This document shows positions 8,844 through 17,133 of a stretch of 64,000 bases of DNA, piece by piece. The notes beneath the pieces are model-generated. The model was not told where the DNA came from and ran no database searches. It was given only the letters and a program-made list of their open reading frames with translations. Source of the DNA: Streptomyces sp. AC555_RSS877. GTDB lineage: Bacteria; Actinomycetota; Actinomycetes; Streptomycetales; Streptomycetaceae. Made by a program: the position numbers and the translations under genes. Where the stretch lies: assembly GCF_019049245.1 (NCBI RefSeq), contig NZ_JAGMUK010000120.1:35088-99087 (forward strand), given 5' to 3'. The stretch's first letter is position 1; each line of letters opens with the position of its first letter.

Positions 8844-9880
8844 TTGGCGCTCTCCTTCTTGTGCCGACGGTCTTTGGCGTCCTGCGTGTCTTTGGCGTCC
8901 TTGGCGTTCTTGGTTGCCGTGCCGTTCTCCTCGTCCTTGGTCTCGGCCACGTGACCGGTCAGGGAGAGGAAGACGTCGTCCAGGGTCGGGCGGCGCAGGC
9001 CGATGTCGTCTATCTCGATGCCGCGGGCGTCCAGTTCGCGGATGACCTCGGCGAGGAGCTTCGCGCCGCCGGTGACGGGCACGGTGAGCTTGCGGGTGTG
9101 CTCCTCCAGGGTGGTGTCGCCCTTGCCGAAGCCGCCCAGCACCTCGCGGGCGGTCGGGATGTGCTCCCGCTCGTGCACCACGACCTCGACGCGCTCGCCG
9201 CCGGTGCGGGCCTTGAGCTGGTCGGAGGTGCCGCGGGCGATGACACGGCCGTGGTCGACCACGGCGATGTCGTGGGCGAGGTGATCGGCCTCTTCCAGGT
9301 ACTGGGTGGTCAGCAGCAGGGTCGTGCCGCCGGAGACCAGCTGTTTGATGACCTCCCACAGTTGCTGGCGGTTGCGCGGGTCGAGGCCGGTCGTCGGCTC
9401 GTCCATGAACATCACGGGCGGGGACACGACGAGCGCCGCGGCCAGGTCGAGGCGGCGGCGCATGCCGCCGGAGTAGGTCTTCGCGGGGCGGTCGGCCGCG
9501 TCCGCCAGGTTGAACTGCTCCAGCAGCTCCGCGGCCCGGGCCTTCGCGGCCTTGGCCTTCATCTGGTAGAGCTGGCCGACCATCTGGATGTTCTCGCGGC
9601 CGGTCAGGTATTCGTCCACCGCGGCGAACTGGCCGGACAGGCCGATCGAGCGCCGCACCTCGTTGGGCTGTTTCAGCACGTCGAGGCCGGCGACGACCGC
9701 CCTGCCGCTGTCGGGGCGCAGCAGCGTCGTCAGACAGCGGACGGTGGTCGTCTTGCCCGCGCCGTTCGGCCCGAGCAGGCCCAGCACGGTGCCCTCGGGG
9801 ACATCGAGATCGACGCCGTCCAGAGCCCTTACGTCACCGAAGGTCTTGACCAGACCTTCGGCATAGATGGCGCCTGGCAT
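8840..9880 (-). CDS. ABC exporter ATPase (DrrA family)
   Basis: 346 aa from ATG 9880 with a GGAGA ribosome site. Walker A GPNGAGKTT (near residues 37-45), signature YSGGMRRRLDLA, Walker B VMFMDEPTTGLDP and the switch His in TTQYLEEADHLAHDIAVVDHG are intact. A DrrA-type C-terminal domain follows, ending RRPTLDDVFLSLTGH. An unusual C-terminal tail of about 30 residues (repeats of K-D-A-K/T-Q-D) is encoded by imperfect 10-bp repeats of the type TTTGGCGTCC at 8870-8910. Overlaps the permease gene by 4 bp. A palindromic site 65-80 bp upstream probably controls the pair. Confidence 0.94.
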   Translation of the reverse strand: MPGAIYAEGLVKTFGDVRALDGVDLDVPEGTVLGLLGPNGAGKTTTVRCLTTLLRPDSGRAVVAGLDVLKQPNEVRRSIGLSGQFAAVDEYLTGRENIQMVGQLYQMKAKAAKARAAELLEQFNLADAADRPAKTYSGGMRRRLDLAAALVVSPPVMFMDEPTTGLDPRNRQQLWEVIKQLVSGGTTLLLTTQYLEEADHLAHDIAVVDHGRVIARGTSDQLKARTGGERVEVVVHEREHIPTAREVLGGFGKGDTTLEEHTRKLTVPVTGGAKLLAEVIRELDARGIEIDDIGLRRPTLDDVFLSLTGHVAETKDEENGTATKNAKDAKDTQDAKDRRHKKESAK

Positions 9881-9944
9881 AAAAGTCTCCACGTCGTTGG
9901 GGAATCTTCTGAGAGTCTGGGTACGGGTGGCACACGACACACCG

Positions 9945-9961
9945 TATCGCGATATATCGCG
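9945..9961. promoter_or_regulatory. Palindromic operator candidate upstream of the DrrAB-type genes
   Basis: TATCGCGATATATCGCG contains the perfect 14-bp palindrome CGCGATATATCGCG (9948-9961) overlapping the perfect 10-bp palindrome TATCGCGATA (9945-9954), so the core TATCGCG is repeated with a 10-bp period. AT-rich centres like this resemble operators of PadR- and TetR-type regulators that often control DrrAB exporters; no such regulator gene is adjacent, so the partner is unknown. Confidence 0.55.
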
Positions 9962-10007
9962 TCTCTCAATGGACTTACCCGATCGGGTGACAAAGAGACG
10001 CCTGACC

Positions 10008-11237
10008 TCAGCCGATGACCGTGTAGCCCGCGTCGCGCAGGGCCTGGCCGACCTCGGCGCAGTGCGCCGGTCCCTTCGTCTCCAGGTGCAGCTCCACCTC
10101 CGCCTCCGTGAGCCCGAGCCGTGGATCGGTCCGTACGTGGCCCACATCGAGGACGTTAGCGTCCACCACTGACAACACCCCGAGAAGCGTCGCGAGGGCG
10201 CCGGGCCGGTCCGTCAGCCGGAGGCGTACGGCCAGGTAGCGGCCCTGCGCGGCCAGTCCGTGGGTCAGCACGCGCTGCATCAGCAGCGGATCGACGTTCC
10301 CGCCGGACAGCACCGCCACGACCGGCCCCTCGAAGGAGCCGGGGTCGCTCAGCAGCGCGGCGACCGGGCTCGCCCCGGCCGGCTCGACGACCAGCTTGGC
10401 CCGCTCCAGGCACAGCAGCAGCCCGGTGGACAGCTCGTCCTCCGTCACCGTGCGCACCTCGTCGACCAGCTCACCGATGATCCCGAACGGCACGTCGCCG
10501 GGCCGTCCGACCTTGATGCCGTCGGCCATGGTCGCCGGGTTCTCGATCACCACGGGACGCCCGGCCGCCAGCGAGGGCGGGTACGCGGCCGCGCCCGCCG
10601 CCTGGACGCCCACGATCCGCACGTCCGGCCTGAGCGCCTTCACCGCGACCGCGATGCCGGCCGCCAGCCCGCCGCCGCCGATGCCGACGACGATCGTGCG
10701 CACCTCGGGGCACTGCTCCAGGATCTCCAGGCCGACCGTGCCCTGGCCTGCGATGATGTCAGGGTGGTCGAACGGGTGGATGAACACCGCGCCGGTCGCC
10801 TCCGCGTACTCCTGCGCGGCGGCCAGCGTCTCGTCGACCACCTGCCCGTGCAGGCGCACCTCGGCGCCGTAGTGCCGGGTGGCGCTGATCTTCGGCAGCG
10901 GGGCGCCCTTCGGCATGAACACCGTGGAGCCCACGCCGAGCAGCGACGACGCCAGGGCCACGCCCTGCGCGTGGTTGCCCGCGCTGGCCGCGACGACTCC
11001 CGCGGCCCGCTCCTCGGGCAGCAGCCCGGCGATACGGACGTACGCGCCGCGCAGCTTGAACGAGCCCGTCCGCTGGAGGTTCTCGCACTTGAAGTGGACC
11101 GGCGCGCCGACCAGCCGGGTCAGATGCCGGCTGCCCTCCATCGCGGTCATCCTCGCCACGCCCGAGAGCATCTTCTGGGCACCACGCACGTCGTCGAGCG
11201 TCACCGGCGGCACGGAAGGGACCTCGCGGTAGTTCAT
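10008..11237 (-). CDS. ilvA: Threonine ammonia-lyase (threonine dehydratase) with C-terminal ACT domain
   Basis: 409 aa, PLP-dependent; converts threonine to 2-oxobutyrate, the first step toward isoleucine (and a source of propionyl units). The PLP lysine is in QRTGSFKLRGA near residue 63; the phosphate-binding glycine loop is VVGIGGGGLAAG near 190. The last 85 residues (YLAVRLRLTDRPGALATLLG) form an ACT regulatory domain. The size and single ACT domain match the ~400-aa actinobacterial enzyme rather than the ~510-aa E. coli IlvA with two ACT-like repeats, so strictly it could be the catabolic type. It ends 48 bases from the operator-like palindrome of the ABC exporter. Confidence 0.92.
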   Translation of the reverse strand: MNYREVPSVPPVTLDDVRGAQKMLSGVARMTAMEGSRHLTRLVGAPVHFKCENLQRTGSFKLRGAYVRIAGLLPEERAAGVVAASAGNHAQGVALASSLLGVGSTVFMPKGAPLPKISATRHYGAEVRLHGQVVDETLAAAQEYAEATGAVFIHPFDHPDIIAGQGTVGLEILEQCPEVRTIVVGIGGGGLAAGIAVAVKALRPDVRIVGVQAAGAAAYPPSLAAGRPVVIENPATMADGIKVGRPGDVPFGIIGELVDEVRTVTEDELSTGLLLCLERAKLVVEPAGASPVAALLSDPGSFEGPVVAVLSGGNVDPLLMQRVLTHGLAAQGRYLAVRLRLTDRPGALATLLGVLSVVDANVLDVGHVRTDPRLGLTEAEVELHLETKGPAHCAEVGQALRDAGYTVIG

Positions 11238-11381
11238 GGCTCAAGTCTCGCAGTTCACACGCGCGGGCCCCCTCCGTGACCAACCTCCGAGACCGGTTTG
11301 CGCAGCCCTGGTACGGCCCGCCTCCGGGCCGCGTACCCTGTCCCCCAATCCAGCACCCCTTCACGAAGTGAGCCTCCGGCC

Positions 11382-11906
11382 ATGCCCACAACACCTGAAA
11401 TGTCGATGGACATGACGACCGTCGGTGACAGCGGTCTCCTCGACACGCTGCAGCACGAGGTGGCGGTGTTCGCCCGACGTGCCGAACAGACCCGGCTCGG
11501 CGGGGTGGGGCAGGTGCGCAACTCCATGGACCGCGCCGCGTACCTGCTGCTGAACCGGCTCGACAAGGAAGGCCCGATGGGCGTCAAGGCGCTCGCCGCG
11601 AGCATGGGGATCGACTCGTCGACGGTCACCCGTCAGGTCGCTCCGCTCGTCGACACCGGGCTCGTCAAGCGGACCTCGCACCCCGAGGACGGGCGGGCGG
11701 TGGTGCTCCAGCTCTCCCCGCGCGGGCTGTCCCGCCTCGAGGAAGTGCGCTCGTCGCGGCGTCAGTTGATGGCCGAGCTGACACACGACTGGGCGCCGGA
11801 GGAGCGCGAGGCGTTCTGCACGCTCCTCACGCGCTTCAACACCGCCCTCTCCGCACGCATGTCGGCCCACGACGTACCGGGGGCCGACGCGCCGTCCGCC
11901 TCCTGA
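11382..11906 (+). CDS. MarR family transcriptional regulator
   Basis: 174 aa. A winged helix-turn-helix region, GPMGVKALAASMGIDSSTVTRQVAPLVDTGLVKRTSHPEDGRAVVLQLSPRG, sits in the middle between dimerisation helices, as in MarR proteins. Start placed at ATG 11382; the ribosome site is weak and ATG 11400 is possible. It is divergent from ilvA and stands just upstream of the sigma-like gene; its target is not evident. MarR proteins usually respond to small aromatic or oxidant ligands. Confidence 0.88.
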   Translation: MPTTPEMSMDMTTVGDSGLLDTLQHEVAVFARRAEQTRLGGVGQVRNSMDRAAYLLLNRLDKEGPMGVKALAASMGIDSSTVTRQVAPLVDTGLVKRTSHPEDGRAVVLQLSPRGLSRLEEVRSSRRQLMAELTHDWAPEEREAFCTLLTRFNTALSARMSAHDVPGADAPSAS

Positions 11907-12071
11907 CGGCCGGCTCCCCGCGCACCGGCGCGGAGTTCTCGGCCCTGCGCGGCCCTTGACCAACGGGCCGCGCCTGGCCTCATATGAGACCGGGTCCCCG
12001 TCGTACACCGATGCGCATGCCGTACGGGGCCGGACCCGTTCTCTCAGGATCGCCCTCAGGCGGGAGGTGCG

Positions 12072-12575
12072 GTGCGGCAACGGCAGGCGGCCCAGGGGGC
12101 CCGCCGGGCCCGCGAGTTCGAGGCGTTCGTCGCGGGCGCGGCCGGGCGGCTGCTGCACGCCGCCACGCTCCTCACCGCGGAGGACCCGCACGACAACCCG
12201 CGTGCGCGGCGCCTGCTGACGCTGGCTCTGGGGCACACGTACGCGTGCTGGGACCGGCTGCGCGGCGAGGACCCGTACGACCGGGCCCGCCAGTACCTGG
12301 CCACCCGCTTCGCGCGGGGGGCGTGGCACCACTACGGCGGCCTCGTCCCGGCCCGCCGCGACCCCGCCGGCGCTCTGGCCCGGCTCGCTCCGCAGGAACG
12401 CCTGATCCTCGTCCTCAGGTTGTACGAGGGCGTCGCCGAGGAACAGGCGGCGGCGCTCCTGGGCATCCCCGTCGAACGCGTCCGCACCCTGTGCGACCGG
12501 GCCACGGCGACCATGCTGCATCCGCCCCGGGGCCCGGCGCCGTCGGTGGCCGGGCCGAGGGTGGCGCCGTCTTGA
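12072..12575 (+). CDS. Degenerate sigma-70-like regulator (region 2 remnant plus region 4 helix-turn-helix)
   Basis: 167 aa from a GTG preceded by GGAGGTGC. The C-terminal half, LARLAPQERLILVLRLYEGVAEEQAAALLGIPVERVRTLCDRATATM, is a sigma region 4 helix-turn-helix. The N-terminal half retains the helical order of region 2 (FEAFVAGAAGRLLHAATLLT, ARRLLTLALGHTYACWDRLRGEDP) but lacks a clear -10-recognition motif. It looks like the short SigE-like group common in Streptomyces. It is followed 25 bases later by a small membrane protein, which may be its partner or anchor. Whether it works as a true sigma factor is uncertain. Confidence 0.75.
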   Translation: MRQRQAAQGARRAREFEAFVAGAAGRLLHAATLLTAEDPHDNPRARRLLTLALGHTYACWDRLRGEDPYDRARQYLATRFARGAWHHYGGLVPARRDPAGALARLAPQERLILVLRLYEGVAEEQAAALLGIPVERVRTLCDRATATMLHPPRGPAPSVAGPRVAPS

Positions 12576-12600
12576 GGCGGCCCGGCGGCCGGAGGGGCGC

Positions 12601-12849
12601 GTGAACCGGCCCGAGCGGGAGGCCGCAGTACGGCGGATCATGGAGCGGTCCGTGCCGTCCGTGCCCCAGGAGCTGTACGGCGAGGTCGTGCGGCGCGGCG
12701 CCCGCATGCTGCGCCGCAGGAGGGCCGTCCGGCGCCTGCTGTGGCTGCTGCTCCTCGCCGCGACCGTCGCCTTCGTGGTGTGGGCGCTGACGGCCCAGCC
12801 GTGGGTGGAGCCGCCGTCGGACACGACTCCACCGCTCACGGACTGGTGA
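12601..12849 (+). CDS. Small single-pass membrane protein downstream of sigma-like gene
   Basis: 82 aa from GTG 12601. An N-terminal cytoplasmic region of about 38 residues, rich in Arg/Glu, leads into a run of arginines (MLRRRRAVRR) and one membrane helix (LLWLLLLAATVAFVVWAL), then a short external Pro/Thr tail. The Arg run before the helix predicts an N-in topology. In this position it could act like a minimal anti-sigma or membrane tether for the sigma-like protein, but no zinc-binding anti-sigma (ZAS) motif is present. Function unknown. Confidence 0.75.
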   Translation: MNRPEREAAVRRIMERSVPSVPQELYGEVVRRGARMLRRRRAVRRLLWLLLLAATVAFVVWALTAQPWVEPPSDTTPPLTDW

Positions 12850-12913
12850 CCTGGGCGGGGACTCGGGGCGAGCGGCCGGGGAGCGCCGCCGCCGGCCGCC
12901 AGGGGCCGGATGC

Positions 12914-14068
12914 CTAGCCGAGGGCCTGCTGCAGGTCCTCCAGGAGGTCGTCGGCGTTCTCGATGCCCACGGACAGGCGTACGAGGTCGGCGGGCACCTC
13001 CAGGGCCGAGCCGGCCGTGGACGCGTGCGTCATGCGTCCAGGGTGCTCGATGAGCGACTCGACGCCGCCCAGGGACTCGCCGAGGGTGAACACCTTGGCG
13101 CGGTTGCAGACCTCGACGGCCGCCTCCTCGCCGCCCGCGACCTGGAAGGAGATCATGCCGCCGAACGCCCGCATCTGCTTGGCGGCGACCTCGTGACCGG
13201 GGTGGTCGGGCAGACCCGGGTACAGGACGTTCGTCACGCGCGCGTGCCGGGTGAGCATGTCGGCCACCTTGGTGGCGTTCTCGCTGTGCCGGTCCATGCG
13301 CACCGACAGCGTCTTCGTGCCGCGCAGCACCAGCCACGAGTCGAAGGGCCCGGCGACCGCGCCCATCGCGTTCTGGTGGTAGGCCAGCTCCTCGCCCAGC
13401 TCCGGGTCGCCGACGATCAGGGCGCCGCCGACGACGTCCGAGTGGCCGCCCATGTACTTGGTCAGCGAGTGCACCACGATGTCCGCTCCGAGGGACAGCG
13501 GCTGCTGCAGGTACGGCGTGGCGAAGGTGTTGTCGACGACGAGCCGCGCGCCCGCGTCCCGGGCGATCTGGGCGACGGCGGCGATGTCGGTGATGCCGAG
13601 CAGCGGGTTGGAGGGGGTCTCGACCCACACCGCCTTGGTCTTCGGGGTGATGGCGGCCCGTACCGCGGACGGGTCGCTGGTGTCGGCGACCGACCACTCC
13701 ACTCCCCACCGGGAGACGACCTTCGCGAACAGGCGGAACGTGCCGCCGTAGGCGTCGTTGGGGATGACCACGTGGTCGCCGGGGCTGAGCAGCGTACGCA
13801 ACAGGCAGTCCTCGGCCGCCAGTCCGGACGCGAACGCGAGGCCGCGGCGGCCGCCCTCCAGGGCCGCGAGGTTCTCCTCCAGGGCCGTCCTGGTCGGGTT
13901 GGCGCTGCGGCTGTACTCGTAGCCGCCGCGCAGGCCGCCGACGCCGTCCTGCTTGTAGGTCGAGACCTGGTAGATCGGCGGGACGACCGCGCCGGTGAGG
14001 GGATCCGCGGTGTTGCCCGCGTGGATCGCGAGGGTCTCGAAGTGCTGACTGATGTGCCTGTCGCTCAT
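12914..14068 (-). CDS. Cystathionine gamma-synthase/lyase family PLP enzyme
   Basis: 384 aa from ATG 14068. Cys/Met metabolism PLP enzyme: substrate loop YEYSRSANPTRTALE, the PLP-stacking YGGTFRLF segment, VVDNTFATPYLQQPLSLGAD, and the PLP lysine in HSLTKYMGGHSDVVGG near residue 203. It either makes cystathionine from an activated homoserine and cysteine or cleaves cystathionine to cysteine (reverse transsulfuration). The sequence does not settle the direction; Streptomyces use this type for both. It is monocistronic and divergent from the TM/TPR-like gene at 14155. Confidence 0.9.
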   Translation of the reverse strand: MSDRHISQHFETLAIHAGNTADPLTGAVVPPIYQVSTYKQDGVGGLRGGYEYSRSANPTRTALEENLAALEGGRRGLAFASGLAAEDCLLRTLLSPGDHVVIPNDAYGGTFRLFAKVVSRWGVEWSVADTSDPSAVRAAITPKTKAVWVETPSNPLLGITDIAAVAQIARDAGARLVVDNTFATPYLQQPLSLGADIVVHSLTKYMGGHSDVVGGALIVGDPELGEELAYHQNAMGAVAGPFDSWLVLRGTKTLSVRMDRHSENATKVADMLTRHARVTNVLYPGLPDHPGHEVAAKQMRAFGGMISFQVAGGEEAAVEVCNRAKVFTLGESLGGVESLIEHPGRMTHASTAGSALEVPADLVRLSVGIENADDLLEDLQQALG

Positions 14069-14154
14069 GGACACCGAGCGTAGTGCGCTCGGGAGTTTTC
14101 CACAGGCGCCGACCGGGTTGGCCAATTGTCCGAGGCGTCTGGAACCCTTGAGGC

Positions 14155-15273
14155 ATGGAAATTCTCTGGGTCCTGATGGCGCTGGTCATGCTTGGCTTCG
14201 TGCTGCTCCCCGTCATGCGGCGCAGGCGCGGCATGATCGAGCAGGTTTCGCCCGGCCACCCGGACGCCGCGGACCCGGCGAACTACGGCTTCGCCCTGCA
14301 GGAGGAGCTGGACGTCCGGATGCCCGGCCCCGACCAGGATCTGGTGGATGTCCTGGACCTGGTGCAGCGCACCCAGGACCACCGGGCGGCGGCTCAGCTC
14401 CTCGCCGGTACGGAGGCCGCGGACGAGCTGCGGTGGCAACGTGTCCAGGCCTTCGCGGGTGCCGCCTCGCTGGAGCTGCGGCAGCGGCCCGGCGGGGTGA
14501 GCGAGGCACCGGGCGGGCAGTGGCTGCGGGTGTGGCGGGCCGAGGCGCCGAAGGACGCGGGCGGCGCGGCGGTGCACGCGGAGTTCCTGGTCCAGCAGGC
14601 GTGGCGGACGTCGACGCCGGGCACGGACGAGTTCCGGATCATCATGGAGGAGGCGAGGGCGGCGGTCGGCGACGCGGCTCTGCTGGCCCCGGGCGACCCG
14701 GTCCCGTACATCGTCGAGCTGTCGGTGGCGCGCGGACTGGGGTACTCCCAGACGGAGTTCGAGCAGCTCTGGCTGAAGATCCTGGACCGCGCCCCGAACC
14801 ACATGGGGGCGCATCTGGCCGCCCTGCACTACTGGTGCGAGAAGTGGCACGGCTCACGCGAGCAGGCCTACGGCTTCGCGGAGGCGGCGGCGGCGAGAGC
14901 TCCCCGCGGTTCCCTCCTGGCGGCCATGCCCCTCTTCGCGGTCTTCGAGCACCTGCCCGAGGTGAACCTGGTCAGCGGCTTCTACCAGAGCGAGACCGTG
15001 ACGAAGGCGATGCACGGCGCGCTGTACGCGGTCCACTCGGCCCGCGCCGACGACCCGATGCTGGCGCACGTCCGCCACCTGCTGATCTTCTTCCTGGTCC
15101 GTGCCGAGCGCTGGGCGGAGGCGATGAGCCAGCTCGTCCACGTCGACGGCCATGTGGGCGCCCTCCCCTGGACACTGTCCCCCGACCCGGCCGCGGAGTT
15201 CGCGGTCTACCGCGCCCTGGCGGTCGCGGGCTACGAGGCGAACGGCGGCAGCCCGGCGACCCTGTCGAACTGA
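14155..15273 (+). CDS. Membrane-anchored helical-repeat protein, paralogue A flanking the M48 peptidase
   Basis: 372 aa. One N-terminal membrane helix (MEILWVLMALVMLGFVLLPV) followed by RRRR and a large cytoplasmic or helical domain. The segment PNHMGAHLAALHYWCEKWHGSREQAYGFAEAAAARAPRGSL (about residues 215-255) matches closely a stretch in the protein at 17134-18258, so the two are paralogues. The pattern of paired helices suggests TPR-like repeats. Members typically appear as hypothetical proteins. The paired arrangement around an M48 peptidase suggests a shared membrane-associated job, possibly as adaptors, but no function is established. Confidence 0.8.
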   Translation: MEILWVLMALVMLGFVLLPVMRRRRGMIEQVSPGHPDAADPANYGFALQEELDVRMPGPDQDLVDVLDLVQRTQDHRAAAQLLAGTEAADELRWQRVQAFAGAASLELRQRPGGVSEAPGGQWLRVWRAEAPKDAGGAAVHAEFLVQQAWRTSTPGTDEFRIIMEEARAAVGDAALLAPGDPVPYIVELSVARGLGYSQTEFEQLWLKILDRAPNHMGAHLAALHYWCEKWHGSREQAYGFAEAAAARAPRGSLLAAMPLFAVFEHLPEVNLVSGFYQSETVTKAMHGALYAVHSARADDPMLAHVRHLLIFFLVRAERWAEAMSQLVHVDGHVGALPWTLSPDPAAEFAVYRALAVAGYEANGGSPATLSN

Positions 15274-15509
15274 CGACGTACGTGGCGTGAACCCGGCCCC
15301 CGGCGGGCCCGGTCTCACCTCCACAGGGGCGGGCGCGGCTCTCCTGCCTCGCCCCCACTCGGGCGTCTTGCCTCACTCCGGACCGGTCGGCCATACTCCG
15401 CCGTCACACCCGTGTTGGTCATGAGCACGCCCCGCGCTCCTCGTGACCACCCGGGCTGTTTCATGATCTTCCGATCTTCGGATCCGTCCTGTGGGGGGAC
15501 CTCTGCCCG

Positions 15510-17132
15510 ATGGGCACGACTCTGCGCGCGCTGCGTGCTCTTCTGCTGCTCGCCGGCTTCTATCTGCTCGGCGTCGTGCTGCTGGCCCTGCTCGCCGGCG
15601 GCGACTACCTGCTCCACCGGCACGCTCCCAGCAGCCTCGCGGTCAAGCTGACCATCGTCTCCGTGCTCCTGGCGATCCCGCTGGTGCGCGGCCTGTTCAT
15701 GCTGCGCACACCGCGCGAGGAGGAAGCGGCGGGCCTGCCCGTCACGGAGACCGACGAGCCGGAACTCTGGCGCACCGTACGGGACCTGGCCGAACAGGTC
15801 GGCACCCGCGCCCCGTCCCGCATCGTCCTGACGGCCGACGTGAACGCCGCCGTGTCCGAGGACGCCCGGCTGCTCGGCCTGCTGCCCGGGCCGCGCCGCC
15901 TCTACCTCGGCGTACCCCTGATGCAGGGCCTGTCCGAGGCCCAGCTGCGGGCGGTCCTCGCCCATGAGCTGGGCCACTACTCGAACTCCGACACCCGCCT
16001 GTCCGCCCTCACCGTGCGCGGTCGCGCGCAGGTGCTGCGCACCATCACGCACTTCGAGCAGCGGGCCGACAGGTCGGCGGCGCGCGAGCAGGCCCGCCAG
16101 GAGAAGAAGAACGCCAAGGCCGAGGCCAAGGGCAAACAGGCCAAGGACGTCGACACCGGCCACGCGGGCGTCACGTACCGCACGATGGCGAAGATCTACG
16201 TCGGGTACGCCAGGCTGTACTTCCGCGCCACCCTCGCCGTCTCCCGCCGCCAGGAGTACGCCGCCGACGCCGCGGCCGCCCGCATCGCCGGCCGGGACGC
16301 CACCGCGTCGGCGCTGCGCGAGATCCCGGTCCTGGACGCCGCGTTCGGCTTCTACATGGGCAGCTACGCCACGCTGGGCGCGGACAAGGGTCTCCTGCCG
16401 CCGCACGGGCAGGTGTTCGGCGGCTTCGGCCGGATGCTGAGCGCCCGCCGGCTGGACCTGGCGGGGATGCGTACCGACCTGCCCAGCGAACCCTCGTCGC
16501 CGTACGACTCGCACCCACCCATCGCGGACCGGGTCCGCCGCATCGAGGAGCTGCCGGACGACGGCCGCGCGGACGAGGCCCGGGGCGCCGCCCTCGACCT
16601 GCTGTCCGCCCCCGGGCGGACGCTCGCGGCCCTGGAGGACGCGGTCCTGACGGACGAGGTGCGGCGCTTCGCGCGCACCCGGGACTGGCAGGAACTGCTC
16701 GACCGTTCGATGGCCGAGGCGCTCGCCTCCGGCGATACGCCGTTGCACGGGGCGCTGCGGCAGTACACCCAGGAACAGCCGACCCTGCCCGCGCTGCTCG
16801 ACGTGATCGAGGACGGCCGGCTGTGGCAGCTGGCGAAGCGGCTGCCCATGTCGCCGGAGGCGGCCGCCGCCCAGGGCCGGGTCTTCCGCGAGTTCGTACG
16901 CCCCACCCTGCACACGTCGCTGGTCAGCATGGCCCTGGCAGAGCTCGACGCCCGCTCGCTGCTGCGCTGGGAGTTCTCCTGGGAGCGGTCGGCGGTCCCG
17001 GTCCTGCCGCCGGCCGCCGACGGCACCGAGACCGACCTCGACGCCGCGGTCGGCCAGGCGGTCGCCGACACCCCCGACACCGCCCCGCTGCGGGCACTGC
17101 TCACCCACCACGATCGAAGCACCGAGGTCTGA
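15510..17132 (+). CDS. M48 family membrane zinc metallopeptidase
   Basis: 540 aa. Two N-terminal membrane helices (LRALLLLAGFYLLGVVLLALLAGG and LTIVSVLLAIPLVRGLFML), then a peptidase M48 (HtpX/Ste24-like) domain with the zinc motif AVLAHELGHYSNSD near residues 148-160 and the third ligand Glu in RRQEYAADAAA near 248. A long C-terminal part after about residue 290 has no clear match I can name. M48 peptidases degrade or process membrane proteins. The stop is one base from the start of the downstream paralogue (17134), so these two are one operon. GTGGGGGGA acts as ribosome site. Confidence 0.88.
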   Translation: MGTTLRALRALLLLAGFYLLGVVLLALLAGGDYLLHRHAPSSLAVKLTIVSVLLAIPLVRGLFMLRTPREEEAAGLPVTETDEPELWRTVRDLAEQVGTRAPSRIVLTADVNAAVSEDARLLGLLPGPRRLYLGVPLMQGLSEAQLRAVLAHELGHYSNSDTRLSALTVRGRAQVLRTITHFEQRADRSAAREQARQEKKNAKAEAKGKQAKDVDTGHAGVTYRTMAKIYVGYARLYFRATLAVSRRQEYAADAAAARIAGRDATASALREIPVLDAAFGFYMGSYATLGADKGLLPPHGQVFGGFGRMLSARRLDLAGMRTDLPSEPSSPYDSHPPIADRVRRIEELPDDGRADEARGAALDLLSAPGRTLAALEDAVLTDEVRRFARTRDWQELLDRSMAEALASGDTPLHGALRQYTQEQPTLPALLDVIEDGRLWQLAKRLPMSPEAAAAQGRVFREFVRPTLHTSLVSMALAELDARSLLRWEFSWERSAVPVLPPAADGTETDLDAAVGQAVADTPDTAPLRALLTHHDRSTEV

Positions 17133-17133
17133 C

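Noticed and set aside
11361..14234. Minus-strand open frame of 957 aa spanning several genes
   Set aside because: It crosses the MarR, sigma-like and PLP enzyme genes, and has no recognisable domain; its codon positions are those of a shadow frame.
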